A DNA stretch of 64,000 bases from Smallanthus sonchifolius (GCA_023525975.1 CM042018.1:102485001-102549000); one strand, 5' to 3'. Numbered from the stretch's first letter, positions 50,322-62,500 are shown. Numbers and translations are program-made. Notes: generated by a model not told the origin, from the letters alone.

Positions 50322-50879
50322 AGTGGTATCAGAGCATTGCTCTTGAATTCGAGTGTTGTAAGTGAGTTTGGAGACGTTTTACTGAGTTTTACAAGCAAAA
50401 AGAGGTATTTTTGTGATAAAAAAGGGGTAGCTCTTGAGCACTTTTTTAGAAGCAAAAATCTCTCAAAAACCGATTTTTATTGTGTATTTGTGTGTTTTGA
50501 GCATCAAAGGTTTGTTAGAAACTTGTTTCTGATCCTTTGGCTCGATTGCATTGATCATCAGCCTATTTTTCACTATCTCCGGCGATTTTCAGATGACCGG
50601 AAAAGTTTGGTGAGAGTTGCTGAAAAGGTGTCCTGCGTACTTACCATTTTTGGTAAAAAGTACAGTCTTCTGCGTACTTACTAACTACGCAAGAGTTATC
50701 TCCTGCGTACTTACAAGTGCGCAAGACTGAACTTGTGCGAACTTAAGTTATATCCTGCGTACTTAATATTTCCTCCTGCGTACTTACAAGTACGCAAGAG
50801 CAAGTCTTAACTACGCAAGACCATTTCTCAAGTACGCAACAGTGTCTGATTTTTCTGATTTTTTACCAAGTAATTCACT

Positions 50880-53800
50880 ATGTCGAACCTTCAGAATCTT
50901 GGAAACATGTTAAATTATGATAATGAGATCGGTACACCTCAGAAACCGCCTAAACTATTAAATGTAAACGATTATTCCAATTGGAAGGCGCGTTTTGAGC
51001 ACTACATTTCATACACCGACTCATCATTATAGATACCAATCATTGAGGGATATAAGCATCCCACACACATCTATCTTGATGAAGAGGTGCCAAAGCCCAT
51101 CTCTAAGCTTGATGAAGAACAAAAGAAAGCTTATGATCGGGAAAAGAAGGCTCTTGCCTCAATCACTATGTCATTAACTCGGGAATTGTTTCACAGTTTC
51201 CGAGGCTATGACACCTCCAAGGATCTTTGGAAAACACTTCAGAAAAGATTTGAGGGGAACAGTGACATTAAGAAGAGTAAGCGGGATCTTCTCTGGAAGC
51301 AGTATGAATGCTTCAATTTCATGGAAAATAAATCGTTAGATGATCTCATCTCTAGATTCTATCATTTACAAACGGATATGAAAGCTTTTGAATTGAAATA
51401 TCCCGATGAAGAACTGGTGGAAAAATTTCTTGATGCTTTGCCACCAAAGTTTGAGATGTATACAACTCTGATGAGGGAAAATCCTAAATTCTATGAGTTA
51501 ACAGTAGATGAGGCTATTGGTAAGATTCAAGCTCATAACATGAATCTTATGAAGAAGGAGAGCTCGGGAAGACCTCAGATACAGGACCCTTCCATGCATC
51601 ATGGGACGACTTCCACTTCAAAATCATCGGGCTCTGGAATTGCCCTCTTTACTGGACACTCCAATGAAGAAGACCACTTAAATGGGTGTGGTGGTCATGC
51701 TTGTTATGCATCCGGATCAGGGTTGGGAACTAATCATCAACACACCTCAAGAAATCCTCCAGCTACGTCTTCAGCTAACCATTCTGCAATAGTCAAAATA
51801 GCTGAAGATCATGTAGCTTTGTTTTCATCATGTATGCTTGCGTATGAGAATTTCATAGGCGGCAAGCTAACGGATCCCGAAACTATTGAAGAAGACTTTA
51901 ACCAAGTGGATCCTGATGATATTGAGGACATGGATATTCAAGCGTTTCCTGAACAGAACAGGAAGAAAGTTAATTGGAGGACATTCTAATGCCAAGGTTG
52001 GATTTGATAAATCCAAGGCCAAATGCTACAAGTGTCTGAACTATGGACACTTTTCTCGTGAGTGTCAAAAAGACCGAGCACCGGCCTCTGGTTTCACCAG
52101 ACCTAGCCAGGGAAACAGTCACGGCCACAACAACACTAGCCACCACAATCAACACCAAGGTGGTTCGTCAAATGCACTGGTAGCTCAGCATGACGAAAAC
52201 TTTGAGTGGGTGTTCATCTAGAGGACGCCATCATTGCTCAAACACAGGTTGGTCTCATGGCTGAGATCATGGAGCTGATGGAGGCTGAGAGAAAAGAAGC
52301 TGAGGAGATGGAAGCTTCTGTAGCTGTTGAAAAGGAGTCTACCACTGCCGTTGCTCTCATGTCCATTGGAGAAGCACAGAGTTCATCATCTGAGGTAGAT
52401 TCTAACCCTTTCTCTGTTATTTCTTGTTCTAAATGTCTAGGGCTAAAGCATGAAATTTCTAAGATCTAAGACAAAATCGAACCCCTATCTATGGCAGCTC
52501 ATAATTTCAAAGAAAATGAAAAACGTTTTAAAGAGTCTGTTGAAACGTTGAAAAAAAAATGTGAATATTCTTTACAAATAAGTGAGCAACAAGTTCACTT
52601 GGATATTGCGTATAGGGGGTTAGAAAAACGGAACAATGAAATCAACAAACTGCAAAATGAGAACCTGCAGTTAAAATGTACAAATGAGAAGTTGAAAAAC
52701 TCTTGCTTTGTGGTGGAGCACTACGAATCAGTAGTGAGGAAATTGAAGGGCCTAGGTCTTGGTACCAAAGCCATTCCTCCACCTATAAGTGGGAAGTTTG
52801 TCAATAGCTTGTTAGACATTGATCTCACTTGTCTAGATGAGTCCTCTGATAAGGATGATTCCCCTAAAAAGGATGAATCCTCAAGTAAGGCTAACTCCAC
52901 ATCTAGTGAGGAGTATGTTACTGCTTCTGAAGATGGGTCGGTTAACACTTGCCCTGAAGGAGTAGTCTCTGAGGAGTTGTTGACTGAACAGAAAGTCCAC
53001 AAAAACATTATCACTAATGGTGATAACTGCATTTTAATTGAACCTGATATCATTGAAACAAATGATAAACTTAAGGTAATGCTTTACGGTGGTTATAAAA
53101 ATATTAACCAAGTTAAGAAAGAGGCTTTTTCAGCTCATTATGGGCTTGGTTACAAAGAGAATTTGCAAAAAGTATTATACCCCCAAAAACCAAACTGAAA
53201 AAGGTCAGACTTCTGTTCATAAACCAACTCCTCCTGCTCATAATGGAGAGTTATCTAAGGCCAGATCTAATGAGCCTTACAAGAGAACTCATGTGGACAA
53301 GAGGATGTGTTTTCATTGTGGCATGGTTGGTCTCATTTTTGTGAACTGTTCATCAAAGAACCAAGGGAAATGGCATGTTGTCTCACAGCCAGTCGTTATC
53401 CCTAAGTCGCCAACAGTGAAACCACCTCCCAGAAGTCCAAAGCAGAATGTGGTGAAACCACCAGTACAACCTATGGGAAAACCTAAGATTAAATCTGAGG
53501 CCAAACCATCTGTTGCAAGAATGGTAAAGCTACCTGCTGTACCTCGTGTGTCTACATCTGGTAGTACACGCACTGGTGAGAAATCTGTGGCTAGACTCTC
53601 TAAGCCACAAAGAAGAAGAAGGAATAAGAGGTTGAGAAAGCTGGAACAGCTGACTAAGACTCAATCAGGTGAAGCTTCCACAAGTTCACCGGCTGTGGTT
53701 GAGCCAAAATCTACTGTTCTGGTTAAGAATCAAAAGAGATCCTGGAACAAGAAAGTTAAAGGTTCTCAATCTCCTGTTCCAAATTCATCCAAAGATTCAC

Positions 53801-53904
53801 CAATTTTGAACAGTTATCATGACTGTGAGTTGAAAGAAGTGGTTTATTTTGAGAAGGATGGACGACCCAAGACGACAATGGCTTGGGTCTCCAAATCTAA
53901 CTAA
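50880..53904 (+). pseudogene. SIRE gag (long form, two zinc knuckles), broken
   Basis: The ATG at 50880 opens a frame that meets a stop TAG at 51030-51032, where Trp is expected. The capsid part follows (ELFHSFRGYDTSKDLWKTLQ, LDDLISRFYHLQTDM). The frame changes near 51975. A zinc knuckle CYKCLNYGHFSREC lies at about 52024-52065. Another frame change falls near 52210 and a TAA at 52467-52469. A coiled-coil-like stretch (KFVNSLL preceded by NEINKLQNENLQLKCTNEK) ends near 53180 with a further frame change. The second knuckle, CFHCGMVGLIFVNC (about 53308-53349), has Leu where His should bind zinc. Gag ends at TAA 53902-53904. The long gag is typical of the SIRE lineage. Confidence 0.9.
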
Positions 53905-53909
53905 TTCTT

Positions 53910-56900
53910 TTGTTACTCGTGCAGGGACGTCCGAAGGGTACTATCTCTAACCGTTGGTATGTAGATAGTGGATGCTCCCGACACATGACAGGAAACATGG
54001 CCTTGCTTCAAGACGTTAAACCATTCAGAGGCGGCTATGTGGCCTTTGCCGGAGAAAAAAGGCGGCAGTATCACGTGTCAAGGCGTGGTTTCAAACGGTT
54101 GTGTTAGCTTTGACAATGTCAACTTCTGCGAGCAGCTGAAGCATAACCTGTTGAGTGTCTCCCGAATGTGTGACAAGGAGTACTCGGTGATGTTTGACAA
54201 ATCAGATTGCCTAATTCTCAAACTTGGTTTTGAGGTTCCGAAAGATTGGATCCTGATGAGAGCGCCAAGAACAAACGACACCTATCAGATCGATATGAGC
54301 GTGGCAACAACCACCTCATCAGTTCCTACCTGTTTGCTTACCAAAGCGACAGAACTTGACTCCATCTTATGGCATAGGAAACTCGGACATATTTCTTATC
54401 GTAAAATGAATCATCTTGTCCGAAACGGTTTGGTAACCGGGGTTCCTAAGCTGAGGTTTACCGTTGCAGATGACTGTATGCCTTGTAAAAAGGGCAAACA
54501 GCAACGGAAGTCTCACAAGCCCAAGCTCCAAAACTCTATTGATACCCCTTTGGAGCTATTACACATGGATCTGTTTGGCACCATAAGTATCAGGAGTATT
54601 GGAGGTAAGTCATTCTGTCTGGTTGTAACTGATGATTACTCACGTTTTTCTTGGGTGCATTTTTTAGGTACTAAAGACGAGACTGCTGATATTCTTCAAT
54701 ACTTGATCCTGAGCTTGGAATCTCTTTGCAAGCTGAAAGTTAGAAGAATTAGGAGTGACAACGGAACTGAGTTCAAGAATAACTTGATGGAGCTTTTCTG
54801 TCTCAAGAAAGGGATCCGTCACGAATTCAGCGCGCCGTACACGCCTCAGCAGAATGGAGTTGCTGAAAGGAAAAACAGAACACTGATTGAGACTGCAAGG
54901 ACTATGCTGTCAGATGCAAAGCTTCCTGTCACTTTCTGGGCAGAAGCCGTTAATACAGCTTGTTACGTCTTAAACAGGGTTCTGGTTGTGAAGAGGCACA
55001 ACAAAACTTGTTATGAGTTGATCAACAATCGACTTCCCAATCTTGATTACCTAGTTCCTTTTGGTAGTCCTTGTTCCTTGTTGCTACAGTATAAAGATCG
55101 TCAGTCTAAATTTCATGCAAAAGCGGTGGAAGGCATCTTCTTAGGATATGTTACCAATTCGCCCTACAAGAGAGTGTACAACATAGGAACTCGTACTGTT
55201 GAGGAATGGTTTGAAGTGGACTGTATTAAACACAGCATTCCACCAGAACCAAAAGGTCCAGCTTGGGGTTTTGATTATGATGCGCTATTCAAGTCATTCA
55301 ATCTTCCTGATATATCTGCAGAAGACGCCGCAAATGTTTATGAGTTATTTGGTGGCGGCGATGACTCCAGTTTTTCCACTCGTGCTACTGTACCAATTAT
55401 AACTCCTGATTCCAATGATGCATCTGCGTCTGGAACTCATGACAGTGATAACAGTGAAGGTGTTCATGTTGTTGGAGATGACGCTCAAGCCAATCCTAAC
55501 ACAATTATAGGAAATGAAGCTCCAGCTGATCCAATTAACATTGAATCTTCTTCCTCTGGAACACAGGAAATGGGGGAGTTAAGCACAAATCTAGATCCAG
55601 AAATTCAAGAACCAATTGTACCGGAGACGAGGGTGCATAGGAATCATCCAATCGACAACATTATTGGTGATCCTTATGCCGGTGTTCAGACTCGTCATAG
55701 AACCATCACTGAGAACACCAGTCTTTACACAGAGATATTTGACACTGGTGTCATGGAAACATGTCTGCATGCTGCATTTGTGTCCTAGTTAGAGCCGAAG
55801 AATGTGAAGGAGGCTCTCACTGACAACTGCTGGATTGAGGCGATGCAAGATGAACTGTCTCAATTCCAAAAGTTGCACGTGTGGGATTTAGTTGACTTGC
55901 CAAAAGGCTTTCAGCCAATTGGTACCAGATGGGTGTTCAAATGCAAGACGGATGATCGTATGTAGTTGTGAAGAACAAAGCAAGATTGGTTGTTCAGGGT
56001 TTTTATCAACAAGAGGGTTTGGATTACAATGAAGTATATGCCCCAGTTGCTAGAATTGAGGCCATTCGACTGTTCTTGGCTTATGCCACATATGTCGGCT
56101 TCAAGGTCTATCAACTTGATGTAAAGAGTGCTTTCCTTTATGGTAAGGTGCATGAAGAAGTCTATGTCACTCAACCTCCCGGTTTTGAAGATCCGCATAA
56201 TATCAATAAAGTGTACAAGCTCGACAAAGCACTTTATGGTCTTCATCAAGCACCGCGGGCATGGTATGAGACATTATCTAAGCATTTACTGTCTAATGGT
56301 TTCGACCGTGGACAGATTGACTCGACTCTCTTCATACGGAAAGCAGGAGGTGACATTCTACTTGTGCAAGTATATGTCGACGACATTATCTTTGGGTCGA
56401 CCAATGAAGGGATGTGTAGGAAATTCGAGAAGGTGATGAAGTCCAAGTTTGAAATGAGAAATATGGGTGAACTGTCATTCTTTCTAGGTCTGCAAGTCAG
56501 TCAAAGAGAGAATGGTATTTATCTACATCAAACTAAGTACGTGCAGGACATCTTGTCAAAATACAAGATGAGTGATAGCACTACGTATGGCACACCAATC
56601 CCATTCAATCATGGTTTACATCCCGATAGGGATGGAAAGGATGTGGACATCAGGTTGTACCGTGGGATGATCGGATCACTTATGTATCTCACAGCTTCAA
56701 GACCCGATATAATGTTTGCTGTATGTTTGTGCTCAAGGTTTCAGTCTCAACCGAAGGAGTCACAAATGATAGCCGTGAAGAGAATTTTCAGATACCTGAA
56801 AGGGAAACCCCGATTAGGTCTTTGGTACTCCAAGTAGCAGTCATTCGACTTCAAAGCCTACACTGATTCAGATTATGGCGGTTGTAACCTTGACAGAAAG

Positions 56901-57317
56901 TCAACTTCTGGTGGATGTCAATTCTTAGGAGACAGACTGGTCTCCTGGTAGTGTAAGAAGCAGTCAACGGTTTCTGTCTCAACTTGTGAAGCAGAGTACA
57001 TTGCTGCAGCTAGCGGTTGTTCTCAGATATTGTGGATTTAACAGCAATTGCGAGACTACGGCTTGAACTTCACTGGAACTCCTCTATTCATTGACAACAA
57101 TGCCACCATGTCCATCACAAATAACCCGGTGAAACATTCCAAAACTAAACATATAGAGATTCGCCATCATTTCTTCCGTGATTGTGCTGAAAAGCATTTA
57201 ATTGAACTTGTAAAAGTTCACACGGATGACAATCTTGCTGACCTTTTCACAAAGGCATTTGATCGATCCCGTTTTGAGCATCTTGTCAACTTGATAGGAA
57301 TGTTCAATCCTGAGTGA
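53910..57317 (+). pseudogene. SIRE pol: protease, integrase, reverse transcriptase, RNase H (broken)
   Basis: Protease DSGCSRHMTG at about 53967-53996. Frame change near 54055. Integrase has a GAG-pre-integrase HHCC site (HRKLGH...CMPCKKGK, about 54370-54495) and a DDE core in MDLFG, RSDNGTEF and VAERKNRT. TAG at 55786-55788, then a frame change near 55955-55970. RT from about 55968 with QLDVKSAFLYG and YVDDIIFGS (about 56374-56400). RNase H (TDSDYGGC, STCEAEYIAAASG, HIEIRHHFFRD) is cut by TAG at 56835-56837, TAG at 56949-56951 and TAA at 57039-57041. It ends at TGA 57315-57317. Order protease-integrase-RT-RNase H is the Copia order. All catalytic motifs remain recognisable, but no full polyprotein can be made. 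Confidence 0.93.
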
Positions 57318-58640
57318 AAACTAAGTTTTCTTAAATCATTTCAATTCATGGAAGTTAAATTTTCAATTCTTTTAAATTTTCTGTACAGTTCTTTTAGTTT
57401 TTTAAAATATTTTACAAAAACCAAAAACAAAATAGAAAATGGAGAAAAATTTCAAAGTTAACTTGAGAAAAGAGGAAATGATAGTACATCAGAAATGATC
57501 TAAACACCACAGACTGCTCATATGGGAAATGATTGCGTCATGCTTACTTATCTGATTAAAATTATTATGTTTTTAATCTGTTTATTTACAAGTAATTTGA
57601 ATTGTCAGTAGGCTGTATGCGTCTTTGAATCACTAGTAGTGTGGAAACTAAATCTAAATTACAACTGTGATTTGAACCCATGTTTGCAAGCGTGTGTGAG
57701 TAAAAGATTAGAAAAGATCATTATCAGATAAAGGATGTTAGATTTTGACAATAATTTTCTTTTGAGATCAGTTTCGGGTTATGTTGTTAGCACAATTAAT
57801 GCGGTTCATCTCACTGCCCATACTCACAAGTATGCAAGGAGAGATTGAATCAAGACATGTCTCTACATTAACCGTTGAGCATGTATTCACCCTTGAATCA
57901 CTCCTGATTCATTGAAATCAAATCCAGATAAAAGTTGGATCCCCTTACCCTATAATCAAACACCATGTTCATTATCCCGAATCATCATACCGATATTCAA
58001 AGAAGAAAATCACATGAAACCAAGACAAATGAATCACTCGATTCTGAATCTTATGATTCCTGATAATCCTTATGAATTCTGCTTGATTTTTCTGTGCTAA
58101 TAGATGTAACTTCATTCTGAAAATTAAGAAAATAATTGAAAATAATCTTAGATGCCTTGAAGATAGTGCAAAATATCATAGCATCTCAGTGGGGTACACG
58201 TTGTATATCTTATAATTAATACCTTAATACACAAGAACATGATACAAAGATGCGTATAGTTTCAAATCTTATAATATTGTCAACTTGAATTACTTGTTTA
58301 TGTGCTTATTACGTATGAATAAAGAGTAATACATGACATGATCCCATATTCTTTGATGTTTATATTGTATCGTTTTTGCTATAAGTTAGCCTGATATGAT
58401 CCTCTGCTCGTACCTTTGATCAAAAATAGCTTGTGTAAATGATTGTATATATCTATCTTGAAAAGAACAAAAAGATTTTAAGTTGTTAAGTTTATGCTTA
58501 GTTCAAGTTTAAATCAGAAAAAGGCCAAAAATATTTTATGTTTAATCTTCATGAATTGTATTTGAATCCTCTTGGTTGAATATTTTTATCTTGTTCGTTA
58601 TTTGACTTGAAAATCTTCATAAATTATGAGTTGTAAATTA
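57318..58640 (+). other. Non-coding spacer between pol and the aORF promoter region
   Basis: About 1.3 kb, AT-rich, no significant ORF. The SIRE lineage commonly has such a spacer before its third ORF. Confidence 0.6.
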
Positions 58641-58800
58641 CGCACTTAAGGGTTGTGCGCACTTGCCAAGTACGCACGAAGTAACACTTGCGCACTTAAC
58701 AAGTACGCAAGAGTTAAGCCTTGCGCACTTGTTAAGTACGCAAGAGTCAACTTGTGCGCACTTAACAAGTACGCACGGACATTAAGTGGGGGGTATAAAT
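58640..58800 (+). promoter_or_regulatory. Candidate internal promoter: palindrome cluster plus TATA box upstream of the aORF
   Basis: Four to five TGCGCACTT...AAGTACGCA palindromes (about 58640-58776) are followed by GTGGGGGGTATAAATCAGAG, TATA at 58794-58800. This is the same arrangement as in the LTR U3 (palindromes, then TATAAATA), although the sequence between is unrelated. The aORF start is about 720 bp downstream. Confidence 0.55.
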
Positions 58801-59294
58801 CAGAGACTTAGAACTTTTTTTAAGCTTTACGCTTTCAAACCCATAGCTTCCCCCCTGCAATTTTACTTTCAAAATCGTTTGTGTCCAATCATCTATTCGT
58901 CCCGTACATACTTTCATCATCGTATTTCATCTCAGTGGTGAGATTATAGGCCGATTTCATCCGTTTAATCATCACTTTGGACCGAATTCTGACCTAGAAT
59001 CTTTTTAGGTTAATGCCGACAAAATTTGGGGTAATATGGGGTTGTTTGGGTAACTTATTATCTGTAACAAGCTAATAGGAAGCTTTAATCGACTCCCTAA
59101 TCAACTCCTGGTCCTCGATTGATCCGTCGCTTGAAGTTGAGCCGACAGTGGGTCGGCGACGGATCTAAGTCAAAAATTGAACGAGTGTAGTGTTGATAAT
59201 GGTACCATAGGTTAGAATCCTTGATTCCGACCTAGTGGCGACCTAATCAACCCACATTTTGAACGAATTACAAGTTTCGGAAATTTTTGCTAAG

Positions 59295-59395
59295 GGTTGT
59301 TCTTGCGCACTTAGCAAGTACGCAAGAAATACTTCTTGCGTACTTGCTAAGTACGTAAGAGAAAAATCCTGCGCACTTGCTAAGTGCGCAGGACC
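59295..59395 (+). repeat. Second palindrome cluster just before the aORF
   Basis: TTGCGCACTTAGCAAGTACG, TTGCGTACTTGCTAAGTACG and CTGCGCACTTGCTAAGTGCG lie within about 100 bp, ending some 60 bp before the first ATG. Confidence 0.8.
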
Positions 59396-59521
59396 AACAC
59401 TTAGAAATTTTTCCTAAGTCTGAAAATTTTTTCAAAGTGTAACTACTATACTATGTCATGTGTGTCTACTTCTAGTGTTATAAGTTGTTCTGAATATGTT
59501 TTCTGTGTGTGTTTGCAGGCT

Positions 59522-62500
59522 ATGGCTCGTGCATTCACTGACGAATTCAACCTAGTGGCTAACACCGAACCAGAATGGAAAGGGGCAGCCTTGCAATACA
59601 GGGAGATTGTGGATTTTCTGAACATATCAAGAATAAGTTATGCAATCTTAGCAAACCCAACAGTCTCAAGACCTTACCTGGAGCAATTCTGGGAGACTGC
59701 AGAGCACGATTGCACGGTATCACCAAATGTCATAAGGGCTACCGTTGACGGTCGGGCTATTGCTATCTCCGAGGATACAATAAGGAGAGTATTGCAGTTC
59801 GGAGACCTTGCCACCGACCTGACATCCTATCCAGATTACTACGTGGATGGGTGTTGGAGGCACAGAATGGGATATGTCGGGGCTAGGGACTATGCTTCCT
59901 ACAAGAAGATGTGGGTATTGGATCAATGGCGTTACTTTGCCCACATCATGATCGTGTGCATCTCATCTAGGAAAGCAGGGAAAGATGCCATGGGTCATGA
60001 CCTAGCAGCGGCCATGGTGGGCCTGTCTCTCAATCGGGGCTATAACTTCTCTCGCTATATCTTTAAAGCACTAAATGACCAGATAAATACAGCAGAGAGG
60101 TTCAGGTTCCTTTTGTACCCAAGGTTTGTGCAGCTACTGATCGATGATGCACTGCCAAACCTACGCGCTATCGGGGAGAGACTGCAGGTAAAAAGGGTGG
60201 ACAAGAGAGTCTTTGCTCAGTTTCTAAATCCAGGCAGTGTAGAACCTACGCCTGCGCACACTGACCTCTTTGGCCACCTACTGAATGAAGCATACGTCGC
60301 TCCTGAAGATTGGAACTGGTATAGTCCCAACTTAGCACTAGAGATGAGTGATGACTCTGGTGAAGAGCAAGAGGAAGAGCATGATGATGATGAAGGTGAT
60401 GTTGGTGGTGCTGAGGAATCCGATTCGGAGGCAACAGAATCAGATTCTTCTGATTCCGATGACGCACCATCACAGGCACATCCGAGAAGGTCGGCACAGG
60501 TAACCCTGCCAGAGTCGTCTTCAAAAAGAAAACGACAAAGCTCGAGCAGCGAATACGAGCCGGATTCCGACTCTGACGCTGCTCTACAAAGACGAAGGCG
60601 AGAGAAAGCCAACAAGAAAAGGGGCGATAGGCAAGAGGTTGCTATCCCCAGGGTTGAAGAGATTCCGACTGTGCAGCCAACACAAGTTGAAGCTGTCCGT
60701 CCAGAGTCAGAATCTACCACGCCAGCACGGCAACTGTTTAGAAGGAGGAGAAGGCCACTGGTACAAGCAGATGTGGCAGTCACGGCGGTCACAGAGGTGA
60801 TTCCTGTGATGGTGACCCTCCCTACTCCAACCGTCCAGGTGACGGTGACTGCTCCACTTCTCACGGAGTCAGTCACCATCACCCCAACCATAACTCCCAT
60901 CATTACATCCCCCATCCCAACACCCACCAAAGAGCCGTCAGGTCAACCCTTTAACTACGGTGATTTCTCACAGGGGTTCGACTTTGACACAATCTTTTCT
61001 TCCCCCATCCACAACGCCGAAGCCTCATCGTCTAGGCATCCGGATCCAAATGAAGCTAGGATCGATGTGCTAGAAACCCAAGTTGCTGGCTTGTTGAAGA
61101 CTATTCAAAAGTCAAAAGAGGATTCTGATGCTCAACAAGCACATATAAACTCTCTGGCGGATGAAGTTAGGATTCTGCGTAGCCAGAGAACGGGGACTGA
61201 TGAACGGTTGAAGAATGTCATGGCACATAATGAACTGTTGATGAAGACTAATGACATGATTCTAGCTCACAGGACTTCCCTGGAGCTAAGGTTGGATCTA
61301 CAAAGGAAGGAGCACGCAGCTATGGTCAAATTAGTTGGTGAACTGACCGCGAAGCTAGGTGCTCAGGGGGAGAAGGAGACGGAGAAGGAGACAGAGAAAG
61401 AGAAAGAGAAAGACAAAGAAAAGAAATCCACCGGTGCCGAGTCTTGTCATCAAGTCGATCTGACTAAGGATGATGATAAAGACAAGGATCCTGAAGTCGG
61501 TCCTAGTGGAGGTGAGCACCTAGCTTTGGCAATTGTGCCCATCTCTTCTGTTCCATTGGCTGAGGGGGAGTCTACTCAGCAAGAGGGTGGTGATACCTCA
61601 AATGGTGGTGGCAGAGATAAAGGGAAGTCAGCGACTGATGTGCTCAAGGACTATCTGATGATGAGATCCTCTATTTAGAGCCTGACTATTCCAAAGAGGC
61701 ACAGATCGATGCTCTCCTTAATCTGGAAGAAGGAGAGATCGACTCTGGTGATGACTGGAACGAGGATGACGATGATGTGGTGATAGAGTTTCCCAAGGGC
61801 AACGGGGAAGGAGAGTACGAGTTAGAGGATGGTGAGATCTTTGAAGTATCATCGCTCGAATCTCTGCTCGACACAGGCTCAGTTGACATGGCAGGTAATG
61901 TTGAAGCTACAACTGAAGCCTCCCTAGTCGACCCTACACCTGTGGACCCCGAGGCACCAAAAGAGAGTGAGATGCCTTCTGCATCTACAAAGGGTCCAGC
62001 TCCCGTGTGGCAAAAGACGTCTATCACAGACAAGCACGGAGCGACAGGTATGATCTTAGCTGTTAGGTTTGAGGAGGACAAGCAGCTGTTCGCCATCAAA
62101 AGATCTGGGGGGGTTCAATACTTGAAACCCACCAGTGAGGCGTTCAACTCTTTGCCCAAGTACGACCTAGTTAACCTCGCAAACCGCGATCTGCTAAGTC
62201 ACTCGAATAATGCAGTAGCAATGGGTTTGTGGGTAACACTACAGCGGGAAGCAAGATCAGGGAAATTTGAATACCTCAAGCCTTAGGTGCCCAGAAGAGT
62301 CAAGGATAAGCACGCTGTGCATCCTGTGACTAAGAAGCCCATAAAGAGATTGGTATACAAGCCAGTGCGATGTGAAACTAAGATTCTCCTGAGCAAGTTA
62401 CCTCAGGATATTCTTGGTGACATGTGGTACTGGTACGTTGATCCAAAAACAGGCGAGGTTGTGGTAATGAGTAAAGGTAAGTCAGCAAGTGGAAATATTA

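Larger units (their letters stand above)
35041..50865 (+). repeat. Ten-copy tandem array of a 1585-bp unit: L2 flank + SIRE 5' LTR + leader
   Basis: Each unit begins ATTAGAATAATTATTAATT (35041, 36626 and so on) and holds about 486 bp of L2 LTR including the TSD ATAAA, the 543-bp SIRE LTR, the PBS and about 540 bp of leader. LTR starts: 35527, 37112, 38696, 40281, 41866, 43451, 45024, 46609, 48194, 49779. Spacing is 1585 except 1584 (unit 2 to 3) and 1573 (unit 6 to 7, a 12-bp deletion near 44560). At each internal junction the leader ending CTGATTTTTTA is joined through about 15 AT-rich bases to the flank. Only the last unit continues into gag. Units are about 99% alike by eye. Because L2 flank is included, amplification came after insertion. 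Confidence 0.97.

Noticed and set aside
35041..50865. Array considered as a CRISPR-like or rDNA-like repeat
   Set aside because: Units are contiguous 1585-mers with no unique spacers and no rRNA sequence; their content is fully explained as LTR, leader and flank.
60217..60930. 237-codon antisense ORF
   Set aside because: Mirror of the acidic, Ser/Thr-rich part of the aORF; composition (Ser, Val, Thr runs) is what antisense of such a region gives.
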